Program-made: the position numbers and the translations under genes | Source: Stratiolaelaps scimitus | Lineage: Eukaryota; Arthropoda; Arachnida; Mesostigmata; Laelapidae | Direction: 5' to 3' | Assembly: GCA_019614645.1 (NCBI GenBank) | Contig: JABWDB010000013.1 | Location: 7,597,861-7,661,860 of the forward strand | DNA: 64,000 nt | Notes under the pieces: generated by a model | Told to the model about the DNA's origin: nothing | The model's database searches: none | What the model saw: the letters and a program-made list of their open reading frames with translations, nothing else | Shown: positions 46,496 to 58,947 of the stretch, piece after piece | Layout of the letters: each line of letters begins with the position of its first letter | Numbering within the stretch: position 1 is the first letter of the stretch

Positions 46496-49400
46496 CAAAC
46501 TTTTCGGTGCTTTCTGTTGCCATGCCAATTATTCATGAGGCCCTTCTACAACTCGAGATATCGATTCGAGTCGGAGTTTTTTTCTTTTGGGCCCAAAATC
46601 TCTTAGATGCAAATTCCGTTGAAATCCGTGGCAAGTGCTACCATTACTTTAGGCTCAAATCTATTTGGTACTGCTACCGCCATTGCCTGTTCACCTGGTC
46701 GTGGCCACTTTTTCACTTTATCTTTTTCTGGTACCCTATACAGGCTGACCCAGGTCTCGTCCACTGCAACGGTATGCTCTAAGCTATTGTTTTGCTGCCT
46801 ATATATATTCAAATTGCCTTGCGAACATCCCTCGCGCATTTTCAGTTGGCCAGGACCGAGTACATGAAAGACCCATTTTGCCTTTTTTCTGCATCGTCAG
46901 ATTATTTTTATTAATTCGACATGTTTCACGAGGCACGCAAATTTCAGCCGGCAAAGTCATCAATGACTAAGCTCTAGTTTGCTCAAAAACATTTTCGATT
47001 ATCTCGATCCCTTCGTCGAATCGAGATTCGGGAAGGGGTGGGCGGCCTCGATGTTCATAATATCCCAGTTACTTTGCCTAAACTGCGCACACCAACGGCA
47101 CACCCGACTCAGGACATTATGGCCGTGCACACTAACCAACCTTCGACGTATTTCAGCTGGACATTAAACCTGACACTTTTCTTCTGAGAATGCAAGTCTG
47201 AGGGACCTGGTCCGCCGGTTGCCATTTAAACGCCCAATGAGAGCCAAATGCTAGCGGCTTTCGCGCTGCCTGCTTGCTAATTGTCGTGTTTCACTAACCG
47301 CCAAATTTGAACTCAAACCGGCGAATAATAAGAATACGGGGCAAGACGATAGGAGTGCCATTTTTTCGGGTCAGCCTAATACCTTTCACGACTTCAGAGA
47401 AACAGTCTTCAGGAGGATTAAATTGATGAAGATGATGAACATGAAAGACCCCGAAATAGGACCTACAAAGCTAAATAATTTGTTCTCTTGGAGAGTCGCA
47501 CGTCTCATATGAGACTCACGAAGTGGACATTTGCCATTACCACAAATGTAAAAATTCCAGACAGCGCCCTCTGTCGGCGAAATGACTATGCCCATCACAA
47601 CGCACGATCAATAAATCAGTCTGCTCGTAACTATGCTGTCGCACACATCTATGCAGAAACGAATGCCGGTATTGTACTGTTGAGCGACTTGGTGACTCGG
47701 TAAGCTTGCTCCTAGCACACCACGAGGTAGCTTAACTATCGCGCCTAATATTAACCTTTACGAAAAGATCCCAAGGAGCGATGGGTAAAGCTTTTGGCGG
47801 AAGCGGATGATGCTGAACTGTTTCAGTCCTCGTAAAAGAAAGCAACAACACCTTCCGATGCTCATTCTTTGACGGATTAAGGATCCTTTTTTGCATGAAC
47901 TCGAGATTTGATAATGTACAAGCGACAGATGAAACAATGGGGCCCAAACGTAACAGTTTGGACAATTTGGAGATAGACATTTTACACTACTTAGAGATGT
48001 GGTGTTGAAGAAGAGCAAGGAGATGCAATGCCTAATTCTTGGTCATATTAGCCTTGGACTAACTGTAAATGGACCTTGTCCTCTGCCCGACTATTTACGA
48101 GTTGAAAAAAATTACATAATTTAAATTCAATCACAACTCAAGGTGTCTATGAAATCAGGATCTAGTTTAATCGATTAGCGAAGTCTTGCTTGCCGCGTAA
48201 CTCGATGAGCACCGTGGCAGTCCTCGCAGTAGTACTCGTTTCTATAGAGTTCCAGTGCGCTTCCACCTTGCATCAAATATCATACATGAGCAAGATATGA
48301 TAAAGATAAGAAAAAGCATAGATGCTGTTAAGAGCAGGGACATGTTGGACATATCCATATATGTATCTTTTGTATATGTACAAACTCAGATCCAGAATTA
48401 AGAAATTGTAGATAAATGACAGTTTTCTTACGTTGACAAGAGAAGTTCGTGAACGTGGTCGGCTTTGAATCGTCACAGAAGGGCAGACTCGATATTGTAT
48501 CAGCACATACGTATTTTATGATATCCGCACAGGTGACGGGGCATTCTGCCGGTTGCTCTATATAAAAAAGTCCTTTGTTAAAACAGAATCGGTGTTGATG
48601 TGGTGGCTAAGTACCCGTTCCCGCTCGCCGATTTAGCCACGCTATCTATGCAGTTGGTCTAGCTCTGACCCCGTATTTAATATATATTATCATATTTCTA
48701 AGATAAACTTGGAAAAGAAGAGACCCAGATACTCTTTTGATGAGAGTAAGTCACGAGCTTAACCCAGACATAATTTGTAGAATAATCGGTTAGTCTTATG
48801 GCTCGAAAGCATTGCCACTACAAATGGTTGCAGATATATCTATCATTCAATGCTGTGTGGGGTATCTCGGTAGAAATCTCACCCAGTGCTCAATGAAGGT
48901 CACGGCAAACGAGCTCATTGGTTAGACCTGCATCATGTCACAACGGAATGCCCAAAGTTCAAAAATTGATAGAGCGGAGAAGGAAGCGGCAACTACTTCC
49001 ACGACAGAGCAAGCAAAGCAGCCAGAGTTAAAACAGAAAGACCCCGGTGTAACCAAAATACTGGTGGCATATAGAACAGTCAGCACGTCTGCAGCACTCA
49101 TTCTACCTGGTACGCCACCATGGGACCTGGTAGTAGTCGAGAGGCGTAATCTTTGGGAGAAAGGTCCGAGAGGCTCAAAGGAGGCAGAAAGAGAGGCTAT
49201 GCTAAGCGAGTGGCAAAGGAAATGGACAGCACTATGTGGGGGTTATCCTGGCGCAAAAGTCTAAGACCTGATACCGGACATCAAAAAGTGGCTAAGTCGC
49301 CCCGGAGATCAGATGGACTTCTTTATGACCGAGGTGATAACCGGGCATTGAGACTTCCAAGCATATCTCAGTGACTCCAATGTGACACCTCAATCGGGAT

Positions 49401-52400
49401 TCAATGTATTCAATGTCAGCAGCAAGAGGGGCGATGCTCTGCACACCCTACCTCTCTGTCCCGCTCTACAGCAGGCTAGAGCACTGGCGGTCCAGAAGGT
49501 CGTCTCTCTTTGGCGAAGAAACGGGGATCTGGGAGCCACAAAACCATACATTTTGCCGAAAACAAACATAGGGCTTCGTCGAATTCATGTGTAGCTCACA
49601 TAGTGGGTGGGAAATAGGTGTAGCGACAGCCAAAGAGGACTGGGAAGGACATATCAGACTACAAGGACTCCTGGCGTTGGGAAATGGGCGGCAAGCTCCT
49701 GTAAGAAACAGTTTGCCTGGCGAAGAAGGAAGACTAACGGATGACCCCGGCCGTTTGACCCGGTAAGCACCCACCGCTTCTACCTACCCGTAGGACTATT
49801 CAACGAACACCCGGGAGATATGGGCTGATGTTTTAGCGAGATGTGTGGGTTTCCAGAACATCGGAAAGCTGGATTTTAGTCGGTAACACCAGGTGTCGAC
49901 CTCAACGTATGGGTAGTGAGTACGGCGAATATCGTCAAGGAGTTCTTCGGAACTCGATACATGCAGTTAGTGAGCTGGGCCGCACGCTCTTCAGACATTC
50001 TTGATCAAAACCTCATACGTGAATTTTATGAATCTCTGCCTAATCAACTAATTTCTGAGCTGGGGAACGGCGGCGGCCCGACGAAATACTATTATACATT
50101 TGTAGAAAATTCGTAGGAGAACGATGTTAGAACTCAGTCTAACTAGAACTCACTCAGCAAACACTAACTGGGCTATCATTTTGTCGCACCCTCGAAACGA
50201 CAATTTCCGATATCAAATGCTTGTATCTCAGTTAGACGGGCAAATATTCATCGAATGTTGTTTAAATGCGATGACTTTGAAATGTCTAAAAGCGAAACTG
50301 CAGTGCTACTTACGGTTGAGAAAAAATTTCAGAAACATAGGGGTGGGCTATACTTTTGACGCAGTGGGTAGAAGATATCACACGTAATATATATAATATC
50401 TATATATATAATTGTAGAGTAGATACCATATGATTTATACTCTACAAATTATTCACGCTTAGTGAGATATGCTTTGCTGTAAATGCTTCGATATGAATGC
50501 TTTCACTTACTACACTTATTGTTGTAGATAGACGAGACGAACGAGTACACATCCTTAAAACAATGGTTTGTGTAACAGACTCCGTCAGGACAAACGCCTC
50601 GAGGATCATAGAAGCATTCACGCAGACATTTCTCCTGGTAAAGCTTTTTGCCCACGTGGCATTTGCAGTTAGGTTTAAACCAATGCCTGGTGCAGATCGC
50701 GTTCATTCCAGTGCAGTGTTGTGCCTCGTCTGGGCTGCATTCTGCGAACAGTCCTAATAGGAGAACTAAGAGAAGAAATTAACTCAGATTGGACAGAGGG
50801 CAGGTATAAAATCGGTTGCGAAAGCTAAACCGTTTAGTTGGTCTGTCTGTAGACTACGCTGTCATTACATCCGGTGGGCGGCAACAGGTACACTCGCCGA
50901 AGTTGTGAGCGGAGCGTAATGCGACCTGCATCAAATGGGGAATATCAACAATCTGTGCTTGTCAAAAGTGCCACGTCTTCTTAGCTTTGGGGTTGTCGAG
51001 GACTATTTATTCATCCAATAAGCACAACAATAGCAGATTGTCTCTCGGCGATTTTCAATTGCATCCTAATGTATCCAGCCTACAAAACAGACTGGTAGAT
51101 TGATCCACCATGAATAAAGATATCAATGGGATGCATAAAGATATCAGAGATATCAGATAGAATGCATAAAGATATTCATATCTTTATGCATTCAATATAA
51201 ATACATGTAAGCACTACGCTAGGCAAAATCCGGCACACTACGCCGGATAGGAGCCTGGTCAAGACCATAGGATAGTACTACAGTGGTGTGCATAAACCTA
51301 ACGCCCCCTCCATTTCAACAAATCGTTACAAAAAATACACATTTGAGGTATTTATTCTGTATCTGATTAATGGACGTGTCAAATAACATACACACCACAA
51401 AGAACAGCGCATATGACGTCGCATGCAGCCTGTTACAATATAATCATTGTATCATTTTCGGTTGTGCAAAATGATAACGCACCCTCAGTTATCGAGTGTT
51501 TTCTGTTGAATTAATCCAGTTTGTGTTGAGCATTCAAGCTGTACTGGGACATACTTCGAGCCTTACTGATGCAGACAAAGCAGTTATTACTGCCTTACAC
51601 CGAGCAGGAAAGACCCAGGCTGCAATTGCCTGAGAAATTGATCTAAGTGGTCGCGTAGTGCCAAATTATTTACGAAGTCCGTCGACGTATGGTACTAATA
51701 AGTCTAAAGGACATCCACGAAAGATCAGCCAGCTAACTGAAATGCACATCTGTCGATTGGCCTCGAATTCGACCATAAGTTGTGAAGCAATCAGGCAAGA
51801 GTCAAGCCTTCAGGTTCATAGATCAACAGTTTTAAGGACAATAAGCGTTATCCGCATATCATACGGGCGCAAATGAAAGCAAGACCGTGTCTTCAACAAC
51901 GCCACGTGACTGCCCGACTAAACTTCGCCCGCAAAAATATGGCCAGAGACTGGAAATTGGTGAGTATTGGGGCAACGTTTTTTAAAAAACGTGCACTCTT
52001 GTGGGTGCACATCTATCTAAAAGGTACCGGGACCGTTATGGTTTGGGGAACTTTCACCCCTCTTGGCAGACACGCACGTGCTTTTATTTCATCTCGAATG
52101 AATAGCGAGGACTATCAGCAGATGTTGACCAACAACCTACTACCGTTTAGGAGCAGATTTCATCGACAGCCATTGTTTTCCAACAAGATAACGCTTCAAT
52201 TCACGTCAGCGCAAGTACACGTGCGCGGTTAGGACGGCATGACATTGAAACCCCAGAGTGGCCAGCAGGTTCTGCTAAACTCAACCCGATGGAGAAGCTC
52301 TGGGGCATTTTTGTCCGACAAGTATGTGTCGAATCGACAGTATACATCGGTGGAAGCATTGAAAGAGGCGTTGCTGGAGGCCTGGGGAGGTGTCAGCGAC

Positions 52401-53608
52401 CAGATCCTGCTAAATCTCGTTGACAGTGTGCCAAACAGAGTCTTTGACGTTATCATTAGCAAGGGCGGGGCCACATGGTACTAATTAGCACAAGAGAACG
52501 AGAATTAATTCAGCGAGAACACTCGATAACTGAGGGTGCCTTATTATTTTGCACAACCGAAATATGACACATTTGACTGTAACAGGCTGCATGCGACGTC
52601 CTATGCGCAGTTCTTTGTGGTATGTATGTTATTTGACACCTACATTAATCTGATACAGAATAAATGCCTCAAATGTGTATTCTTTGTAACGATTTGTTGA
52701 AATATAGGGGTGGTTTAGGTTTATGCACACGACTGTATACCATAATAATATGTAACATGTAAACCCTAAATGCTACAACTATCGGTGTCTGCCTTCGAAC
52801 TTGTCAGTTTCACTTCTTGTTACTTTTACTCGCCTGAGTTATGTTGAGAACCCGCAGCGTATTTATTTGTTAACTCTGTTAGTTAGGGTACACGTGTATT
52901 TTTTCTAGACGAGTCGGAAAGGAATCTCATTTGTCTTTTGCTGTGTTGAGCCCCTATTTCGCCAGAATGCAGGATCACAGTTAGATCTGGCTTAGCGAGG
53001 TGTTGTAACCTGTTCGGACTTACCACTGTCATCAGAATGACACAGGATTAATCAGTGCACCGTAAAAATAATTTACTGCGTGAAACTGAATTGTAGCTGA
53101 GAGCACGTCATATATAACTCGTAAAAAATCGATGAAACAAAGAATAGACCAAGACCTATAGGTCAGAACTAGAGAGCTACACAAAGCAACAAGTGATCAT
53201 ATTATAATTAGTGCACAGTTGTGCATGTCCATTTAGGTGGCACTTACCCACAATAACTAGGATAACCAATATAAGGCAGCAAATTGCTCCCAGACAACCA
53301 GCAATTATTCTCCGCCGGCGAGCCTTTTCGTCGAGATTGTAGCGCTGGAACTGACCCGGTTTTTGATAAAAGTATTTATCACCAGCAGTGATGTCGGCGA
53401 ATGGCGAAAGCGATTTATCTTCGGGCGACGTTGAATCGAAAAGGCTTTCCTGTGGCGAGCTCCTAGAAGACTCCTTTATTTTATCTGATTTGTTTGATTC
53501 TGGAGGTCCCTGCTCAATGTCGCCTCTACTGGTTATATTTTCTGGATTCGAAGTGGTCACGTCTTTATCTTCTTCGGTCTTGGACGTCGGGTTGGCTTCG
53601 GTATCCAT
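43932..53608 (-). CDS. Type II membrane protein with 11-Cys, Kazal-like and 6-Cys modules, copy 3 (intact)
   Basis: Reconstructed from six exons: 53608-53248, 50765-50511, 48557-48432, 46173-45961, 45575-44669 and 44169-43932. They sum to exactly 2100 bases, 699 residues plus TAA, with canonical GT-AG junctions. Residues 1-97 are an acidic, Ser-rich cytoplasmic tail (KESSRSSPQESLFD), then RRRR and a TM helix (IIAGCLGAICCLILVILVIV) completed by exon 2 (LLLGLFAEC). Ectodomain: an 11-Cys module; a Kazal-like module with C-x3-C-x7-C and TFTNFSC; a 6-Cys module; then a ~380-residue domain starting NCDGAMAKLMQSL and holding GHCSTLDECPNI. Introns 1-4 are phase 1 and intron 5 phase 2. The topology and IIPVALSP faintly recall M13 (neprilysin) ectodomains, but there is no HExxH, so no catalytic role is claimed. 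Function unknown; cell-surface binding or inhibition is a guess. Confidence 0.75.
46496..47376 (-). mobile_element. mariner remnant
   Basis: Minus-strand element in intron 3 of copy 3, parallel to 30481-31390. A 78-codon open stretch (46839-46603) retains the first catalytic Asp motif AVDETWVSLYRV and KKWPRPGEQ, then VALATDFNGI, typical of mariner transposase. It ends at a GGCTGACCC terminus near 47376. Confidence 0.8.
48935..49790 (+). mobile_element. R1-like LINE remnant, deleted copy
   Basis: Homologous to parts of 33185-35560 (TEQAKQPE near 49005, then post-RT sequence) with the gag and catalytic RT portions deleted. The deletion explains why intron 2 is shorter in copy 3 than in copy 2. 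Confidence 0.7.
49913..50110 (+). mobile_element. Tc3-like transposase C-terminal fragment
   Basis: Reads ANIVKEFFGTRYMQLVSWAA, then RSSDILDQNLIREFYESLPN, ending GGGPTKYYY. This is the tail of the element described at 35760-36480. Confidence 0.65.
51281..52735 (+). mobile_element. Complete but dead Tc3-like DNA transposon with long terminal inverted repeats
   Basis: Bounded by TA on both sides. The terminal inverted repeats are about 235 bases (51281-51516 and 52498-52735), starting CAGTGGTGTGCATAAACCTA and CAGTCGTGTGCATAAACCTA. The inside encodes Tc3-type transposase in broken frames: a paired-like DNA-binding region with GHPRKISQLT (about 51710), VMVWGTFTPLGR (52040), QQDNASIHVSA (52190), NPMEKLWGIFVRQ (52280) and a C-terminal ALKEALLEAWGGVSDQILL. 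Stops and frameshifts make it non-autonomous. It lies in intron 1 of copy 3; copy 2 carries a deleted version. Confidence 0.88.
52740..53240. other. Intron 1 of copy 3, non-coding
   Basis: Sequence between the Tc3-like element and exon 1, absent from copy 2, where a deletion runs from the transposon to exon 1. Nothing recognisable. Confidence 0.4.
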
Positions 53609-53874
53609 TTTTGTAGAATTTTCGTGAAGGAACTCACTGTGGTCACGTGTTTTGTGTCATGTTCGCTATGTAAACTCCGTAGCCCTAAGCAGGCCAAGAC
53701 GATTTGGCACGACGGACCCAGTGGTAAACTTCAGTGCTCCCAATCGACACGAGATTCGTTCAATCCTTTGTAATTAGCAGCGTCGTTATCCTTGGCGAAC
53801 GACAGGTCGCCCAAGAGACCGTGAACGGGTGGTTCGTTAACATTGTGGGGATTGCGGGGACCCTGTCGCGACGA

Positions 53875-54575
53875 ATGACCACCACGGATTGTCGTGCGAG
53901 CGCAGCGCCGGTTGCCAGCCGCGTCACATGATGCTTAATAACACGCTCGTGAGAGCCCTCCGTTCCGCCGGTATCCCTTGCACAAGGGATCCGCAGGGCC
54001 TCGACTATACTGACGGGTGCCGCCCTGACCGCCTCACTCTTATCCCCTTCCACCGCGGTCAGCACCTCGTTTGGGACGGCACGGTGGTTGACAGCGCCTT
54101 CCTATGTCAACCACTGTGCAGCCACCCACGGTTACGCAGTAGCCCGTGCAGGTCGGGCCAAGCTACGGAAGTAAGCGAATGCATGACCGGCCGCACGAAT
54201 TCCCAAGCGGCGCACGTCCAATACAATGATAAGTCTCATTAGATCGCAATACGGTAACTGCTCTATAAATTACAACACTTTGATTGATAAAAGTCATTTG
54301 CAAGCAGTCTTATGCCCGGGACGTATGAAGATTAAGTACCTATAGGAGGACATTCATTACTCTAGAACCCACCTCTTTTCCCCCCTGCCTTTGAAACCTT
54401 AGGCGGCCACGGCCCCCTCACTGCGAGCTTCCTCGAAAGGGTCTACCATAGGCGGATCCGCGGCACCGGGGACAAGCGCGCACGATTTTTCCTTCTGCAA
54501 CGTCTCTCCCTCGTTGTGCAGAGAGACAATGCCATTGCCTTCCTCGAGACAACGACGGCCTCGGTCCCCAACTAA
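53875..54575 (+). mobile_element. Endonuclease-type LINE 3' fragment, duplicate
   Basis: Near-identical to 38940-39640, including the ~190-base insertion and the RPDG to RPDR change, so it was copied with the array unit. Confidence 0.75.
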
Positions 54576-54670
54576 TTCCTAATTATTGTATGTTTGAATT
54601 CTAAATTCATCAGCGGTGATTCTGGGACTAACCTATAAATGCTATTCTGTTACTGGGAATGTGATTGATA

Positions 54671-54934
54671 TTAACCTTCGCCTTTGCGACAATTTCTATA
54701 GGTTGTTGTAAATACAAGCGTGGCAAGATAACTTGAATGGCGCGACGAAAACAATGAGTACGAAATCTTCATATCTTGTATCTTTGAACTGGGTTTGTTA
54801 TTGGGGTCCTGTCTTAAAGGGTACACAAATAGCCCTTCTAGCACAGGCGAAGTAGAAATATTATTCTCCATAGATAAAACAGTTTCCTTTTCACAATGAA
54901 CAGACAAATTTTGAAATCCATTTCTTAATACAAC
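54671..54934 (-). other. Open frame homologous to 39736-39999
   Basis: Same unrecognised frame with one extra codon (YPLRQDP). Function unknown. Confidence 0.25.
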
Positions 54935-55450
54935 TTACTATATTTTCTCTCCGCCTCTCTTTCTCTCTTCTTGAAATAATCATTTCGTTACTTCACAAAG
55001 GAGACAGGCAATCATAAATTGAACAAATAACAGAAAAAAAACATTGTACAATTGTTTATTTTTCAAACAACCATTAACACGTGGGGCGTGTGCAGCTGTG
55101 TCAGTACGCCTGCGGGCATGGCGTGGTGGACAAGGTAGGCAGTACCAAACGGAGTTTTGTTCCCGGTCCATGGTGTTGGCATGCATTAGCATGCCAACAC
55201 CCCCCGTTAAAAAAAAAGCTGTGTCAGTGCACTTCTCAGGTTATCATCAATGATCGGCAGATTCACTAAAGGAGAAGGTGTCATCTTCGCTCTAGATCGG
55301 CAGCGTATAGATTTGCTTTTCATTTCTCGGTAGTGGACAGTCTGCCTACTGTAACGGCCCGGCCAAGTTGTTATTATAATTTTACAGGAGACAGCTATAA
55401 AGGATGGGGTAAATGATCGGCTATTTAAGAGCACACGGCTGTTATTATCC

Positions 55451-56400
55451 GGCTGACCCATAAATTCTGAGACTGCTATCGTCTTGCGCGGTGTTCTTCT
55501 TATTGGCCAGATTGAAATCAAATTTGGCGGGTAGTGAGACAACTAGCAAGTAGGCGGGGCAGAAGCCGCTAGCATTCAGCTTTCGTTGGGCGTTCGAGCT
55601 AGCGAGCGGCGGACCAGGTCCCTCAGACTTGAATTCACAGAAGGGGAAGTGTCAGGTTTTATGTTTCAAGAGAAGAAATGTCCAGCTGAAATCCATCGAG
55701 GGTTGGGTAGTGTGCTCGGCCATAATGCCCAAAGTCGACGACAGATGTAGGCAAGGCGACTGGGACATTGATGACCATCGAGAGCGCCCACCCCTTCCCG
55801 GATCTCGATTCGACTAACTGATCGAAATGATCGAAAAAGCTTTTGAGCGAACTAGCGCTTGCTCATCGACGGCCTTGTTGGCTGAAATTTTCGTGCGTCG
55901 TGAAGCATGAACTATTAAAAATGATCTGAGGATGCAGAAAAAAAGTGCAAAATGGGTCCCTCATTAGCTCGATCCTGGCCGACTCAAAATGTGTGAGGGG
56001 TGTTCGGGAGACAATTTGAAGATAAATAGGCAGTAAAAGCGTCGCGGAGAACACCAAGTGAAACAGTGGCTACGACCAGGTGAACAGGCAATGGCGGTAT
56101 CAGTATCAAATAGATTCGAGCCTATAGAATGGTAGGACTTTCCATGGACTTCAACGGAATTAGCTAGTACGAGATTTTGGATTCGGCCCGATATCTCGAG
56201 TAGGGACTCATGAATAATTCGCATGGCAATAGGAAGCACCGAGTGTGTATGCTCGATGACAATGCTAGGGCACATCGTAGCGATGAAATCACGTCTTTTT
56301 TTAAGGCCAACAAGATTGAGCGGTGGCGTCACTCGCCCTTCCCCATTCTCCCGAATTTAAATTCTCCCCTTATTTTCCCGATTTCATCAACCATAGTTAC
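55451..56400 (+). mobile_element. mariner remnant, duplicate
   Basis: Near-identical to 40459-41410, with the transposase core VCMLDDNARAHRSDEITSFF. Confidence 0.75.
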
Positions 56401-56616
56401 ACGGGCTATAGGTGGCCAAAGGTATGCAGACATTTTTCGATTTGCTCCAAAAGGCCTTAAATAATGAAGTTATAAATGGGAATAGAAATGCATGGTGCGT
56501 ACCTAGCCGTCAGAAGGCTACCAGAGGTCTGGGACCAGTGTATAAATATAAGAGGTGTATACCTCTAACTTATACTAAAAAACCTTGTATATAAGATTTT
56601 TTAACTTGAAACATTC

Positions 56617-58400
56617 AATATTTAGAGGGCTCGTCCGTGAGGGAGCGAACGAGCTCGAGGGACGACCTCGGGATGAGGCGGCACCCTGAGAGCAAGTGCT
56701 GGAGGTCGGTGTGGGTGTCCAAGACGTTGCAAATATCGAACTTTACTAGGGCCGCGGCCGGGTGAGCGTGGATAAGGGCACAGCCGCACGAAGAGCGATC
56801 CCAGAGGTACCAGACGGCTGGCCGCACCCCAACTGGGTTGGGCCGAGCAGATCCACAACCGTGTCCATCTCGTTGGTCCACGCTATCTTAGCCTGATCGT
56901 GCTGGAGCAGGCAATAGGCCACACCGAGCAATCCTTTTTCGTAAGGGTGATGAGGCGGGCGCCAAAGAGTGTTGGCCGTAACCCCAGTGGTATATAGTCG
57001 ACCACTTTAACGAGGGCCTTGGAGGACGCTGGCGACGGCTCCGAGCACCGGAGATAGCAGGTCCCTGAGATGAAGCGACCGAAGGCCATCGGGAACGGCG
57101 TACGAGTTTAGTGAAAAAGAATCAACGCCCGCAAGAATCTCATCAGTGGATGTTGGGGCTATGTCGACCTGTGAGGGACGTTCGGGGAGGCGTAGTGAGG
57201 AGGGGCGGGGGAAGTGCTTCGTTCTGTGGGCGTCGAGGGCCTCGACAGAGTCTGTAGCAGAGTCGGTAGAGCAGAGTACCCGGGCTGCACCGGAGATGTC
57301 ACCCTGGGAGTCTTTGCGACGTGGTGCGCGCAGCCGTCTGGCCCGTATCTGTGAGCGGAATGCGAGGCCCCCCAAGGCCGGTGATGATGCAAGCGGTACT
57401 ACAAGCGCGCCTCTGCGCGGAAGGCCGCCAGATTCCCCCGAACCACGGCTGGGAAGGAGCGGGTGGTGTCTCTTGTCCGTCATGTGCAAGACCACCCGGG
57501 CAAATGCCAGGAACGCTTCCTAGGGAGGGACCTCGTTATTGGTGTGGACGTCCCGGAGGACGTCTGTGAGGGCCACGGCGAGCAGGGTACACGCGGTCTT
57601 TGGGACAATACTGAAGACGGGGGCGTTGCGATGGCCGCCTGTATCCGCACTTCTAACGGTTGAGGTAGCTGACCTGGCTGAGGCACCGAACGGACCTCCG
57701 GATACCGCGCCGTTATGTGCGTGCTAAGAGGGAATTCAAGGACACCTGGGACAACGATACCTGGAAGAGCTGGCACCGCCTTGGTGTGTCGGGACTCGAC
57801 GCGGGCAGGGCGAAGAGGGCTAGGCCAGGGCTGCGGGGCGGGGCAGGGATTCACCTTGGGTTGGGCAGCAGGATCATGGGAACCTGAGCACTGTTGGAGG
57901 GGACCACAATAGTCCAAACCACCGCAGCGTACGAGCATGCTGGCGACTGGGTGGGCCCCAGGATCCCGATTGGAAGAATTGAAAGAATAGATGTGTCCTT
58001 CACCTGTTCGAGTACCCTCAGTGACGAGGCTGACGTCCATGGAAGTAGGCCGACCGAGGGCACATTTGCGAGTCCGGGCTATAAGCACCTTCACAATTGA
58101 CGCAGCGGGAAGGGCGAGCAGGACAGACCTAGGCGAGCGGAGAGCCGCACCCGGCGCGGTAGGCGGACGGCCACTCCAGCCCTTGCTCTCTTGAGTGGCC
58201 GATCACCCGGCGGCTCCTCCGAACCATCACCCACCCGGCACATAAGCGCAGCACATAGCGCCTTGGGAATACACAGACGATGCGAACAGCACGCACACGG
58301 CTTGAATAACTAGCACTGCATGCAGCACGGTGAAAAGCAGGACGTAGCCTCGTCGTTGCTGCGGAAATGGTCATCAAATGTTATTACAAAAGGTATTTTA
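56617..58400 (-). mobile_element. Endonuclease-type LINE, 5' and RT part, duplicate
   Basis: Near-identical to 41625-43360 but retaining about 50 bases near 57315-57365. This gives a longer open stretch (162 codons, 57495-57007) ending LGAVASVLQGPR. Confidence 0.7.
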
Positions 58401-58947
58401 AGCTATATAATATCTAATATATTCACGCCAAATTCGGTGTAAATTGTCTCTGAATGTATTTATATTTAACGTATGTACCTTAAATGCGTGGCCGCAGAAA
58501 AACAAAACTAAAGGTGGAACTTAAGTGTCACACACACAGACTCACTCAGTCTCTCTCGCGCGCGAAAGATGTGATCTGTGAGGATACATTGTACGCCATT
58601 GTCGAATAATGACGTTCTCGACGTTTAAAGAGTTTTCACATTTCAAATGCTTAATATAGTGAGGCCCCGGTTACCCCATATGGTTGCGGAAGTTACAACG
58701 ATTGAATCCAGGTCTTTTAATTAATTCAGTGGCCAATATTCAGTGGACGAAGTTTATCTAACTACGATTTAATTAATGAAATATTAGATGAAAAGTAATG
58801 TGTTGTAAATTGACTTTTATAATATAGTGAATGAAATTCATGTGTTGCCTTAAGGCGTATGCCAAGTCAATTCCCCGACGATGACTGCCGAACAATTAAG
58901 TGTGCACAATAAATGCTCTAGCAACGGTTACAACACCCGACTGACAT

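Noticed and set aside
43932..53608. Active neprilysin-type (M13) metalloprotease
   Set aside because: Topology and length are similar, but no HExxH or GENIAD-like motif is present and similarity is limited to short hydrophobic stretches.
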